Of a DNA stretch of 64,000 bases, positions 17,783 to 25,057 are shown piece by piece. Below the pieces are notes generated by a model. It made no database searches and was not told the DNA's origin. It saw only the letters and a list, made by a program, of their open reading frames with translations. The translations under genes were made by a program, and so were the position numbers. Each line of letters opens with the position of its first letter. The first letter of the stretch is position 1. This DNA is from Methanocellaceae archaeon UBA148. Its GTDB lineage: Archaea > Halobacteriota > UBA148. The stretch covers positions 1-64,000 of the forward strand of contig DAHG01000033.1 in the NCBI GenBank assembly GCA_002495885.1, given 5' to 3'.

Positions 17783-17923
17783 ATGTCGGACAAATTATCT
17801 CGTCTTAGAAAATTCTGGCCGCGTGAGGGCATGGCAACAGTTTGCATCGATTACCTTCAGGATACAGCAAACCAATGCATCGATAATACCCATAGGCTAA
17901 ACCTTTGGCAACCAAGATATTAG
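17783..17923 (+). CDS. possible 46-aa protein with strong ribosome-binding site
   Basis: ATG at 17783 is preceded by GGGGAGGT at 17773-17780, one of the best Shine-Dalgarno sequences in the window. The frame runs 46 codons to TAG. The product begins MSDKLSRLRKFWPREG and contains two cysteines and several aromatic residues. No motif or family is recognised. It may be a genuine small protein or a chance frame; conservation in relatives would decide. Confidence 0.3.
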   Translation: MSDKLSRLRKFWPREGMATVCIDYLQDTANQCIDNTHRLNLWQPRY

Positions 17924-17958
17924 AATTGGAAACATCTAAACAAAGCTTAGAGATCTTC

Positions 17959-17976
17959 CTCACAGATTGCTGTGAG
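17959..17976. repeat. 7-bp perfect stem hairpin, CTCACAG-ATTG-CTGTGAG
   Basis: Two 7-base complementary arms flank a 4-base loop. It lies 36 bp after the small frame at 17783-17923 and could be an RNA hairpin at its 3-prime end or a protein site. There is no T-run after it, so a terminator role is weak. Confidence 0.3.
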
Positions 17977-18090
17977 ATCGTTGTGGTGTGGGGAGTTGCA
18001 AAACTTTCGAGGGTTGATGGATGCCGATTCCAATTTCGGTCGGAGGGCAGCTCATTATTTACATTAGGTGTCTAACCTCTGTGATGGATT

Positions 18091-18792
18091 TCAAAAAATT
18101 GATGAAGGATTCTCTAAAAAGCGCCCATATGCTTCTACAATCTCGACCCCTTCAAGGAAAACAAGACCGTTATTCTTTGCATATAATTTCGCATCCTTTT
18201 TTGATAGAGCCTTACCAGTGTTCTCATCCAGCATCTCGCACAGGACCGTTGCTGGCGTGATATTCGCCAACCCTGCAAGAGCGATCGATAGTTCTGTCTG
18301 GCCTTTTCTCTCGCTAAGTAGATTATCAGCTGCCCTCAACAGAGGTACATGCCCAGGTGAGCGGAATTCCTTGCCAAAATCAACTGTTTCACCATTTAAG
18401 GAGTGTTGAACTGCCTTACTGATTTCTTTGATAGTTAAGGCCCTATCGATATCGGTGATTCCCGTGAAGGTTTTTCTATGATTGACCCAAAGCGAGAAGG
18501 ATGAGCTTATATCATAAGATATATCACCTGGCTTTTCAACCACTTCAGAAATCTCAAAGCCACTGGCATGCCTTAATAGATCAGACATAAACGGTAATCC
18601 AAGCCTCTGTGCTGCCATCGGATGTATTGCTATGCATATCAGCCCGCCTGCATCTTTGCGCATAGTAGCAACGCGCTTTGGAGTCGTAGCATGCGCTGGC
18701 ATTACAATATCAGTCTCACCCTCTCGACAGTCAGAATCGTATAGTAACACCATACCCCCTTTCCTTAGGGATTCGATTGCCTTAGATATCAT
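18091..18792 (-). CDS. ribB: 3,4-dihydroxy-2-butanone 4-phosphate synthase
   Basis: RibB converts ribulose 5-phosphate to dihydroxybutanone phosphate and formate in riboflavin synthesis. The 233 residues contain the metal-binding acidic loop in LLYDSDCREGETDIV (about 17-31), KDAGGLICIAIHP (46-58) and FRSPGHVPLLRA (about 142-153), all family blocks. It overlaps the upstream riboflavin kinase-regulator gene by 4 bp (ATGA-type), so both are made from one transcript. It is probably controlled by that regulator at the palindrome 19469-19486. Confidence 0.92.
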   Translation of the reverse strand: MISKAIESLRKGGMVLLYDSDCREGETDIVMPAHATTPKRVATMRKDAGGLICIAIHPMAAQRLGLPFMSDLLRHASGFEISEVVEKPGDISYDISSSFSLWVNHRKTFTGITDIDRALTIKEISKAVQHSLNGETVDFGKEFRSPGHVPLLRAADNLLSERKGQTELSIALAGLANITPATVLCEMLDENTGKALSKKDAKLYAKNNGLVFLEGVEIVEAYGRFLENPSSIF

Positions 18793-19445
18793 AGCAGTAC
18801 CTTCACACTAAGTTGATCACCATTCTTCAGTCCCAATGCATTCCTCAGATTTTTTGAGGAGGTGACCTCCAACAAGTCATTTGGATAATGAGACCTATCT
18901 GGAATGATGACAGCGCCTTTTGTCTTACCAATGATGACGTGGAAGCACTTACCTCCACCGAACGTTCGACTTTCAGAGGGGAAACCATGTATTGGGATGC
19001 CACTGCTTTCGTCCAGTCTTTTCCTGAGAACGGTGCTCTTGTCGGTTAACATAAGATTCAAAGTGCCTGGATACGGCGTGAATCCAAGTTTGCTTTCAAA
19101 TTGGTTTTTATATCCCTCCAGCGATATATAGTATTGACCTTCTCCGAGACCTGTGACCACCTTTCCATGAAGTTCAATTTCCTTACCAGCTGGCTCAAAA
19201 ATCTTTTGATATTCATAGTATTCACTTCTCAATGCATCTTTGCCGCTCTGGGTTATTAGGATCCGTTGTCCTTCTGGAACGAAGACTCTGGAAATCAATC
19301 CCCCTTTTTCAAGAGCTTGTAGTCGACGAGATGCGGTTTGGGGGCTGGATGAGATTTGCTGAGCGAAGTCAGAAGAGGATATCTGGATTTGTTCTCGAGT
19401 GGCACCTAGTAATGCCAATTTTTTGAGTGCATTGGTGTAAGCCAT
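18789..19445 (-). CDS. rbkR: winged-helix regulator fused to CTP-dependent riboflavin kinase (RbkR)
   Basis: The 218-residue fusion has an N-terminal winged helix (about 1-85, with SSSPQTASRRLQALEKGGLI as recognition region) and a C-terminal archaeal RibK domain. The kinase part shows GKVVTGLGEGQYYISLEGY (about 94-112) and PYPGTLNLML (about 123-132), and makes FMN using CTP. This architecture is the known archaeal RbkR, a flavin-responsive regulator of riboflavin genes. It forms an operon with ribB (4-bp overlap). An 18-bp perfect palindrome 24 bp upstream of ATG 19445 is the likely operator. Confidence 0.92.
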   Translation of the reverse strand: MAYTNALKKLALLGATREQIQISSSDFAQQISSSPQTASRRLQALEKGGLISRVFVPEGQRILITQSGKDALRSEYYEYQKIFEPAGKEIELHGKVVTGLGEGQYYISLEGYKNQFESKLGFTPYPGTLNLMLTDKSTVLRKRLDESSGIPIHGFPSESRTFGGGKCFHVIIGKTKGAVIIPDRSHYPNDLLEVTSSKNLRNALGLKNGDQLSVKVLL

Positions 19446-19468
19446 AATAAATCCTCAATTTTGATTTG

Positions 19469-19486
19469 CATATCAATATTGATATG
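19469..19486. promoter_or_regulatory. 18-bp perfect palindrome, probable RbkR operator
   Basis: CATATCAATATTGATATG is perfectly palindromic and lies 24-41 bp upstream of the rbkR start, over the expected core promoter on the minus strand. A homodimeric winged-helix regulator encoded by the next gene is the natural binder, giving autorepression of rbkR-ribB. This is sequence plus family knowledge; binding is not shown. Confidence 0.7.
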
Positions 19487-19501
19487 GCAGGGCTTTAAAG
19501 T

Positions 19502-20258
19502 TTACGCTTTGCTTAGCCTTGCACAAAAAGTGGCTATTTTTCGGGACTTTTTGTGCAGACTTGAGACTTTTTGTGCAAAAGGCACTTTATGTGCAAAGCT
19601 GCCTTGCTTTATATCACCCACATATCCATGCGCAACTCGTATCGGCTCTGGAAGTTTATGCCCGCGCAAGCAATGTCGAACTATATCAATCGTAGAATTC
19701 AGAGAGACCTTATGCCCCCGAAGCTATGATGATCGGATTACAACCTTTTTTGGATAGGAGGGATGCACCAATATATTGGTCATGCAATATTATTGGACTA
19801 TACTCCCCGCTGTTTATTGGCTTCTCGACAATACCGCACAACAACTTCTTTGCAACACCTATTGTTGCCATATCCAGAGCTACGCCAATGTGCGTCGCAA
19901 GTCCCGCTGACCTAGGATGATTGATGCCGCACCCATCGACCATTAATAAGTCGGGTCTTGTCTTCAAAGAGCGAAAGGCACTGATGATTGCAGGACCTTC
20001 CCTGAACGAAAGAAAAGAGGGGATATAAGGGAATTCAACCTCTTTTATCGAATACGTTTTTTCAATAACGTCCATGGTACCATAGTCCAGGATGACGATC
20101 CCAGAGATGATTTTGTCATCGAGAAATGCCTGGTCTACTCCTGCTATTGTCTTTAAATCTCCAAATTTATCCTCCACCAATGCACAAGACGCAACAATTT
20201 CCTGAGCCGTGATAAGCGATCCAAAATCTTTTTCAGATGGAAAAATAGCTCTTTTCAT
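19502..20258 (-). pseudogene. nfi: endonuclease V, frameshifted near the C-terminus
   Basis: Endonuclease V cuts near deoxyinosine. The first frame (19710-20258, 182 residues) has GVDQAFLDD with the first catalytic Asp, FPYIPSFLSFREGPAI and MVDGCGINHPRSAGLATHIGV with the second. It stops at TAA 19710-19712 after NPIIIASGA. One frame over, the family C-terminus continues: GHKVSLNSTIDIVRHC, LPEPIRVAHGYVGDIK. Removing one G from the G5 run just before restores it. The restored frame runs to a TAA at 19502, the last ~30 residues being encoded by the 19521-19594 repeats. Catalytic residues are intact. It overlaps arsR by 4 bp. Sequencing error is a real alternative. Confidence 0.8.
19521..19594. 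repeat. four copies of ACTTTTTGTGC-type repeat (one inverted)
   Basis: The 11-mer ACTTTTTGTGC occurs at 19546-19556 and 19566-19576, as ACTTTATGTGC at 19584-19594, and inverted as GCACAAAAAGT at 19521-19531. The three direct copies are spaced 20 and 18 bp, about two helical turns. The inverted and first direct copy form a perfect 11-bp stem with a 14-base loop. They lie 35-110 bp beyond the RbkR palindrome and overlap the restored tail of endonuclease V. They could be regulator sites, a terminator-like hairpin or a coding tail. Confidence 0.55.
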
Positions 20259-20602
20259 TTCATATGCTCAAGGCTTTTCAACACCTTTTTTCCTTTATCA
20301 GTAAGATGATAGATCAGAAAGTTACCATCACGCTTTGAATTAATTAGATCAGCGCCTGTCAACTTTTTTAGGTGATACGAAAGTGCTGAGTGCTGATGCC
20401 CTGTTATTTCAACCAGAACACAAACACATAGGTCTTTGACCCCTAATGCCTTGAGAATGTGCAATCTGACAGGGTAAGATAGTATCCGGAGAATTGAAGT
20501 TACATCTCGGACATCTTCTTCTGCCGATGCTTTTACTTTTTTTAAAGTCTCTGGGGAGATGACATATTGGCGGATCATCGAAATAGGACCTCGTTTCTTC
20601 AA
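20255..20602 (-). CDS. ArsR-family winged-helix repressor
   Basis: The 115-residue regulator has an ArsR winged helix: ILRILSYPVRLHILKALG (about 39-56), LCVCVLVEITGHQHSALSYHL (about 58-78, with CVC at the position of the classic ELCVCDL metal box) and the wing DLINSKRDGNFLIYHLT. The cysteine pair suggests metal or metalloid sensing. It is translationally coupled to endonuclease V (4-bp overlap). The permease cluster upstream on the same strand, with twin repeats at 22542-22602, is a plausible target. Confidence 0.85.
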   Translation of the reverse strand: MKKRGPISMIRQYVISPETLKKVKASAEEDVRDVTSILRILSYPVRLHILKALGVKDLCVCVLVEITGHQHSALSYHLKKLTGADLINSKRDGNFLIYHLTDKGKKVLKSLEHMK

Positions 20603-20645
20603 ATAATCTTCATCTAACGCGCCGCTTGGACGTAATCAATTTATT

Positions 20646-20889
20646 TTATTTTATATAAGCAAAGCGTGTGTATGCTCTTGATCTGCGACCTCCAAGAAAA
20701 CATTTTTACTCACTTATGACAAGCACTTGAATCAAAATAATGTCGGATTCTATTAAGTCTTGCAAGACCGATGACGTCCCCCACTCCTGCGTTGATGCCA
20801 AGTTCATCCAGCGCATCCTTCACGCGCCCCTCTATCATCTTGCATCTGGGGCAACTTGGCTCAAGTATTTTTATTTCTATATGTGTCAC
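20646..20889 (-). pseudogene. decayed small thioredoxin-like (redox-active disulfide) gene
   Basis: A GTG start at 20889 overlaps the stop of the DGC gene (GGTGA). The product opens MTHIEIKILEPSCPRCKM, the beta strand and CPRC active site of tiny thioredoxins, then EGRVKDALDELGIN. The frame is then lost. Deleting one G from the run GTGGGGGAC gives SSVLQDLIESDIILIQVLV, which aligns without gaps to the family's remaining fold from memory. A TAA after VISE breaks it again, and the restored frame ends at 20646-20648. The open frame as read is 20710-20889 (59 aa). It belongs to the permease cluster. Confidence 0.55.
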
Positions 20890-21269
20890 CTCGCTTTTAA
20901 TATCTCAGAAGAAACTTTGTCCACTACTTTCTTTACATCATCTGGATCAACAGATAGGTCATAGTTCTTTTTTACTTCCATCTCGGTAACTACTCCATAG
21001 ATATCTACGCCAAATCCTGTATGCTCCAAAACTTTTTTAGAGCACTGGACCGGACATCCCTCAATTGCAACGATCTTCTTAGCAATTTTTGTCGATTCAA
21101 TTAAATGGCTTACGTGTCCGCCAATACCTGCAAGGCAATATATTTTACCATGCCCCATCTTGGTCAGCTCTATTGCTGCTTGGTTTGCAATCTGCCCTAC
21201 ATTCGACCCGCCAGCGCAAGAGAATATTAGAGTCTCTATGGAGGTACAAAAACATTTACTCTTCCTCAC
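20886..21269 (-). CDS. DGC-domain putative zinc/metal-binding protein
   Basis: The 127-residue product matches the DGC family (conserved cysteines, unknown role). It shows IFSCAGGSNVGQIANQAAIEL (about 15-35), a CLAGIGGHV segment and VAIEGCPVQCSKK (about 66-78). The GTG at 21269 is chosen because it sits nine bases after GAGG and just behind the zinc-ribbon gene stop at 21274. A longer upstream frame would overlap that gene. It overlaps the thioredoxin-like gene by 4 bp. Context (permease, redox protein, ArsR) suggests metal or metalloid handling. Confidence 0.75.
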   Translation of the reverse strand: MRKSKCFCTSIETLIFSCAGGSNVGQIANQAAIELTKMGHGKIYCLAGIGGHVSHLIESTKIAKKIVAIEGCPVQCSKKVLEHTGFGVDIYGVVTEMEVKKNYDLSVDPDDVKKVVDKVSSEILKAR

Positions 21270-21273
21270 GTTC

Positions 21274-21438
21274 TCATTCCTCGCAGTCAAAACATTGAAC
21301 TTTTTCGCCGTTCTTGTTAGTCCAAAACTCCTTTCCACACTCAGCACATTTTACTTTGCTTAGGGTCGATTTATTTTCCATGTACTTAGCCTGCTCTTGC
21401 ATATAATGCGTACATGCACATGGTTCGTTGTTTTTCAT
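21274..21438 (-). CDS. 54-aa zinc-ribbon protein
   Basis: The small frame starts at ATG 21438 after GGTGG on the minus strand. The N-terminus contains CACTHY (about 7-12). The C-terminus is a zinc ribbon, VKCAECGKEFW...VQCFDCEE, with two CxxC knuckles about 16 residues apart. It lies between the permease and the DGC gene, with only 4 bp to the latter's GTG, so it is part of the operon. Function is unknown; metal delivery or sensing is a guess. Confidence 0.65.
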   Translation of the reverse strand: MKNNEPCACTHYMQEQAKYMENKSTLSKVKCAECGKEFWTNKNGEKVQCFDCEE

Positions 21439-21459
21439 TTCCACCCACTCCTCGGTAGT

Positions 21460-22524
21460 TTACATTCCAATCATATACCCAAATGCCATTCCTGACATCA
21501 TGGACATTGCTATCACTAACAAAAGGTACAAAAACGCCCTCTTTGCGCCCATAATCCTACCAATGACGATCATGTTTGGCAAGCTCAGCGCAGGACCTGC
21601 CAACAGCAATGTCAGCGCAGGACCGCGCCCCATGCCAGAACTGAGCAACATTCCAACGATGGGTACCTCAGTCAGGGTTGCAAAGTACATGAGAGCTCCT
21701 GAAACTGATGCAATAGCGTTCGATGTTATTGAATTACCGCCAAGATATGTCTGAATTACCCAGATCGGAATAAGGTCAATTATGATTCCCGCTAGGAACA
21801 CGCCAGCCAGTAGGAGAGGAGTTATCATCCTGACTAGGGTCCATGTTTCGCGCATCCACTCCTTCTGCTCATCTTTCGTGAGCCATTTAAAAGACAGGGC
21901 AATAGCGATTATGATGACCGATATAAGAGCCAGCAACTTGATACCCCATGTGATCTTGGAGGGGCCGATCACCAGGATTGCGATCAACATTACGAAAATC
22001 GATGGTAGCCCATAGCTGGGTCTTTGATCATCTGTTGGTTGACCGGGCGGGGGTATTTGAACGTTCTCTAAAGCTTTCTCCCTATCGCGCATCTCAAATG
22101 CAAAAGCCATAACAAGACCGATAAGGATTGACAGTAATACCGCCGATAAAGCTCTTGCAACTCCAAGATCGTAGCCTATCACCTGCGCAGTGTAAACCAC
22201 GGCAAGTATGTTAATCGCCGGGGCAGAATATAGGAATGCAGTTGCAGGCCCTATCCCAGCACCCCTTTTATAGATTCCAGCAAATAGTGGCAAAGCGGTA
22301 CAGCTGCATACTGCCAGAAGACACCCACTAGTCGCAGCAATTGTATAGGATATGTACCGTTTAGTCCCAGCGCCCAGATATTTCAACAGCGATTCCTTGG
22401 ACATCAGGGATGCGATGGCGCCTGCTAAGAAGAATGCTGGCACTAAGCACGTTAATACGTGAAAGGAAAGGTATTCTTTCAGCGAATCTATTCCAACCAA
22501 GAGCAGAGGCATTATGTCTATCAT
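21460..22524 (-). CDS. ArsP/DUF318-type permease
   Basis: This 354-residue membrane permease of the COG0701/DUF318 type has about 8-10 helices. Signatures are CLVPAFFLAGAIASLM (about 25-40), SGCLLAVCSCTALPLFAGIYKRGAGIGPATAFLY (about 65-98, with the CSC motif of ArsP-like organoarsenic exporters) and the second-half mirror LTEVPIVGMLLSSGMGRGPAL. It heads a cluster with a zinc ribbon, DGC, thioredoxin-like and ArsR genes. Twin AT-rich repeats sit directly upstream. Export of a metalloid or thiol-reactive compound is inferred. Confidence 0.85.
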   Translation of the reverse strand: MIDIMPLLLVGIDSLKEYLSFHVLTCLVPAFFLAGAIASLMSKESLLKYLGAGTKRYISYTIAATSGCLLAVCSCTALPLFAGIYKRGAGIGPATAFLYSAPAINILAVVYTAQVIGYDLGVARALSAVLLSILIGLVMAFAFEMRDREKALENVQIPPPGQPTDDQRPSYGLPSIFVMLIAILVIGPSKITWGIKLLALISVIIIAIALSFKWLTKDEQKEWMRETWTLVRMITPLLLAGVFLAGIIIDLIPIWVIQTYLGGNSITSNAIASVSGALMYFATLTEVPIVGMLLSSGMGRGPALTLLLAGPALSLPNMIVIGRIMGAKRAFLYLLLVIAMSMMSGMAFGYMIGM

Positions 22525-22541
22525 ATCACTCCAATAAAGTA

Positions 22542-22602
22542 TTTAAAAATATATTGAAATACCTTGACTTAAAGATTATGGTTTAAAAATATTTTGAAAT
22601 AC
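22542..22602. promoter_or_regulatory. twin 21-bp direct repeats upstream of the permease operon
   Basis: TTTAAAAATATATTGAAATAC (22542-22562) recurs with one difference at 22582-22602, exactly 40 bp apart, or about four helical turns. The first copy sits inside a near-palindrome, GTATTTAA...TTGAAATAC. The repeats are 17-78 bp upstream of the permease start (22524). ArsR-type repressors bind such imperfect palindromes, so the ArsR at 20255-20602 is the candidate binder. Confidence 0.6.
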
Positions 22603-23294
22603 TACTTTTCGTGCAGGTACTTCAAACTCCAATAAACGTAACGCAAACCATGTAGGATCTGCTTGAACCTATGGTGCGTGGAAAACTTGGTTTCGCCTAT
22701 CCTCTCCCTAAAACCAACAGGGTTTTCTCCTACGCTCAGCCCACACTTCCAGATATTGTATAGTAGATCGTATTCAATCTCAAATCCATTTGCAATTAAA
22801 TTGGGAAGAATTTTATCAGCCGCATTTCTAGTAAAAACCCAGCAACCTGTCTGAATATCCGTCAATTTATACCCATACACCCATGAGGCAACAGTTGAAG
22901 TGAAACGATTTATGAATACTGAAAACCATCCAAGGAGTTCCCTCTGTCTGATTATATCACGGCTACCCAACAAAACGTCAAAGTCGTTCTTCTCGAGAAC
23001 TTTTAACATTCGCTTGACGTCCTTAGGATCATTGCTATAATCAGCATCGATAATACCAAGATGATCATAATTCGTATTCAGGAATTCTTCCATAGCTGTT
23101 CGAATAGCACACCCCTTACCCTTGCCATATCTTTGGGTGATGAATTTCCAATTATACTTAAGTGCAACGTCCTTCGTTTTATCGGTCGAATGCCCATCCA
23201 CTATCAGAACGTCAAACTCGGCAGGAATCTCGTCTGCCAATGCTCTTAAAGCCCCCTCTTCGTTTAGAGTGGGTAGTAATAAAAGCAAACTCAT
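22602..23294 (-). CDS. GT2 family polyprenyl-phosphate glycosyltransferase
   Basis: The 230-residue GT-A enzyme of the dolichyl-phosphate-mannose synthase type has LLLPTLNEEGALRAL (about 5-19), VLIVDGHSTDKTKDVA (28-43), GKGKGCAIRTAM (56-67) and the metal-binding DADYSNDP (about 80-87). ETKFSTHHRFKQILHG follows near the end. It has no C-terminal membrane helices, so it is soluble or peripheral and probably transfers a sugar from a nucleotide donor to polyprenyl phosphate. It overlaps sepS by 4 bp and is probably translated with it. Confidence 0.85.
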   Translation of the reverse strand: MSLLLLLPTLNEEGALRALADEIPAEFDVLIVDGHSTDKTKDVALKYNWKFITQRYGKGKGCAIRTAMEEFLNTNYDHLGIIDADYSNDPKDVKRMLKVLEKNDFDVLLGSRDIIRQRELLGWFSVFINRFTSTVASWVYGYKLTDIQTGCWVFTRNAADKILPNLIANGFEIEYDLLYNIWKCGLSVGENPVGFRERIGETKFSTHHRFKQILHGLRYVYWSLKYLHEK

Positions 23295-24835
23295 CTTTCA
23301 ACCTTCACCGTAATAAAAACAGGGCCCCTGATATCTATCTTCTTGTTTTGGCCCTGTATATATCTGACCGCAACCGGATCGATTCTAAGATTGACATCAG
23401 AGTGCGACCTTGCCATTCTTGTTCGAACCTCACTGCATCCGTGTTCAATTTCATGCGCTGCTAATGCAGCAAATCCATCGATGAATCGAATGTTGGTCTT
23501 AACGCCCGTATCAAGCAAATCCTCATATTTCTTTGTCTTGGGAACTCCGAAGATCGATCCATCATGGACCACAACCTCATTGAGAAAGGCGGGTCCGCAG
23601 AGCTTTGTGTTTTCCTCCGGTTCAACTATGTACAAAGTCACTTGCTCATCACCAAGCTCGCCTTTCCAGGCATCAAACCTACAGGGAGATGGCTCATTTC
23701 CGTGCTCCTCACAGGTCTCGACTATCGCTTTGGCGATTTCCTTCCCGACAGCCGTATCAGGTGTCTTATCGAGGGATGTCATCCCTGCAATTTGCTCGTC
23801 GCTAAGATGGAACTCAGCGTATATTTCTGGGAAATGAACCTCTCGTATATCAGAGATGTTCTCGGATATCATGATAATCCTGCCCAATCCAGGCCCTGAG
23901 TTAAACACAGGATACTTGAGGTCATAGTTAGCGAGAGAGACAGGCGAGTACATGCCAATCTCCGTAACTTCAACCCAACCTATTTCGGGATGTTTGACGA
24001 AAACCTCATAGTTTGTCCCAGGTGCATAGTAAGCAGGATTACTTGGTTTATGCCTAAATTTTACCTCATACCCCATTCGACGGAAAAATTCCTCGGTGAT
24101 GTATTTTCCGTCGTCTATGGTGAGATTTTCGTCCATGACCACCATGCTTAGGTTGTAGTGCGCTCTCAAGTGTGTCGAATCCTCTTTTTGCTCTCTCCGA
24201 AAACGCCATCCAGCGGTGAACAACATCACAGGCAAATCTCTTTTGTCTTGAACAGCCTGAAGCGTCGGAAACCAGGCTGTTGTGATGTGGGACAATAAGG
24301 TCAGGGAAGAGGGCGTGGGCTTGATATCTTTTAGTTCCAAAAATATCTCGTTGATTAAATAATGCGCGTCCTCTGTTTTTATGCCCAACCTAGTGATCAA
24401 AGCCTCGGTAAAATCCTCTCCACCTACGATATTTTCCCTCTTATAATCCCTCAGGATACCCTGGAGTTCCTCAAATTTATCGAAGCCCTTGAGTTTCCCC
24501 TGGATCAGTTTTTTCTTCGCGTCAGATAAGCCAATGTCTGGTCTGGGAAGAGTTGCAAGATAATACAGACGATCCAATATTGCTGGTGCCTCGGGCCCAT
24601 ACTGAAGCCGAACGTGTTGTTCTTCCCAAATTGGCTTGAGCACAACCTCATCAAAGCCCATGTCCAGAAGGAGGTCTCTGGTTTTATCCGAATAGATCGT
24701 GATCAGATGTTTTTTGCCCTTCCTCTTTGGAAACGTAAAGCTCCTTTCCCCAATAACAAATCTTGCCGTTTCCAACCAAGTCTTCTCAAAATCCTTTTTT
24801 GCCCGCTCTTTGATGTTGCTTGGATCAAATTTCAT
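23291..24835 (-). CDS. sepS: O-phosphoseryl-tRNA(Cys) synthetase
   Basis: SepRS charges tRNA-Cys with phosphoserine, which SepCysS then converts to cysteine, in methanogens and relatives. The sequence matches the family block for block: FEKTWLETARFVIG near the start, QYGPEAPAILDRLYYLATLPRPDIGLSD, LLSHITTAWF, FRREQKEDSTHLRAHY (motif 2), and RSHSDVNLRIDPVAV with IDIRGPVFITVKVE at the end. Motif 3 reads NSGPGLGRIIMI instead of the more usual NLGLGVERL. ATG 24835 gives the standard MKFDPSNIKERAKKDFEK start; an upstream ATG at 24850 adds five residues. Length 514, family 530-540. Confidence 0.95.
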   Translation of the reverse strand: MKFDPSNIKERAKKDFEKTWLETARFVIGERSFTFPKRKGKKHLITIYSDKTRDLLLDMGFDEVVLKPIWEEQHVRLQYGPEAPAILDRLYYLATLPRPDIGLSDAKKKLIQGKLKGFDKFEELQGILRDYKRENIVGGEDFTEALITRLGIKTEDAHYLINEIFLELKDIKPTPSSLTLLSHITTAWFPTLQAVQDKRDLPVMLFTAGWRFRREQKEDSTHLRAHYNLSMVVMDENLTIDDGKYITEEFFRRMGYEVKFRHKPSNPAYYAPGTNYEVFVKHPEIGWVEVTEIGMYSPVSLANYDLKYPVFNSGPGLGRIIMISENISDIREVHFPEIYAEFHLSDEQIAGMTSLDKTPDTAVGKEIAKAIVETCEEHGNEPSPCRFDAWKGELGDEQVTLYIVEPEENTKLCGPAFLNEVVVHDGSIFGVPKTKKYEDLLDTGVKTNIRFIDGFAALAAHEIEHGCSEVRTRMARSHSDVNLRIDPVAVRYIQGQNKKIDIRGPVFITVKVER

Positions 24836-24943
24836 GATTCTACATCCCAAAAGAGGATATTGTGGATATATTCTATTATAAATTATCTATATGAGTCACT
24901 CTTTTATAGTAGAAATCACATATCAACATCTTAGGTGTTATTG

Positions 24944-25057
24944 ATGGCAAAAAAAGAAGAACAGGGTGAAGAAAAGCCAAAGGCAGAAAAGACAGAGATA
25001 GCGGGTTCAAAGGGAATCGTTACTAAGATAAAAAAATTATTCAGTAGAGGCAAGTGA
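24944..25057 (+). CDS. 37-aa highly charged protein
   Basis: ATG 24944 follows TAGGTG by seven bases. The product starts MAKKEEQGEEKPKAEKTEI and ends in a basic amphipathic tail (GIVTKIKKLFSRGK). It is divergent from sepS and overlaps the 3-prime end of taw1 by 21 bp on the opposite strand. A TTTTATA box lies about 40 bp upstream. No family is recognised. The mixed acidic-then-basic layout suggests an RNA- or protein-binding peptide; this is weak inference. Confidence 0.45.
   Translation: MAKKEEQGEEKPKAEKTEIAGSKGIVTKIKKLFSRGK

Larger units (their letters stand above)
17647..18090. other. 444-bp region between site-2 protease and ribB
   Basis: No long gene is visible. It holds one short frame with a strong ribosome-binding site (17783-17923) and a 7-bp perfect hairpin at 17959-17976. 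The rest looks like unremarkable spacer. I see no riboswitch-like conserved core for flavin, although ribB ends at 18091 on the other strand. Confidence 0.4.

Noticed and set aside
18091..19445. FMN riboswitch controlling ribB
   Set aside because: No conserved FMN aptamer core was seen before rbkR; the fused regulator and the palindrome give a better explanation.
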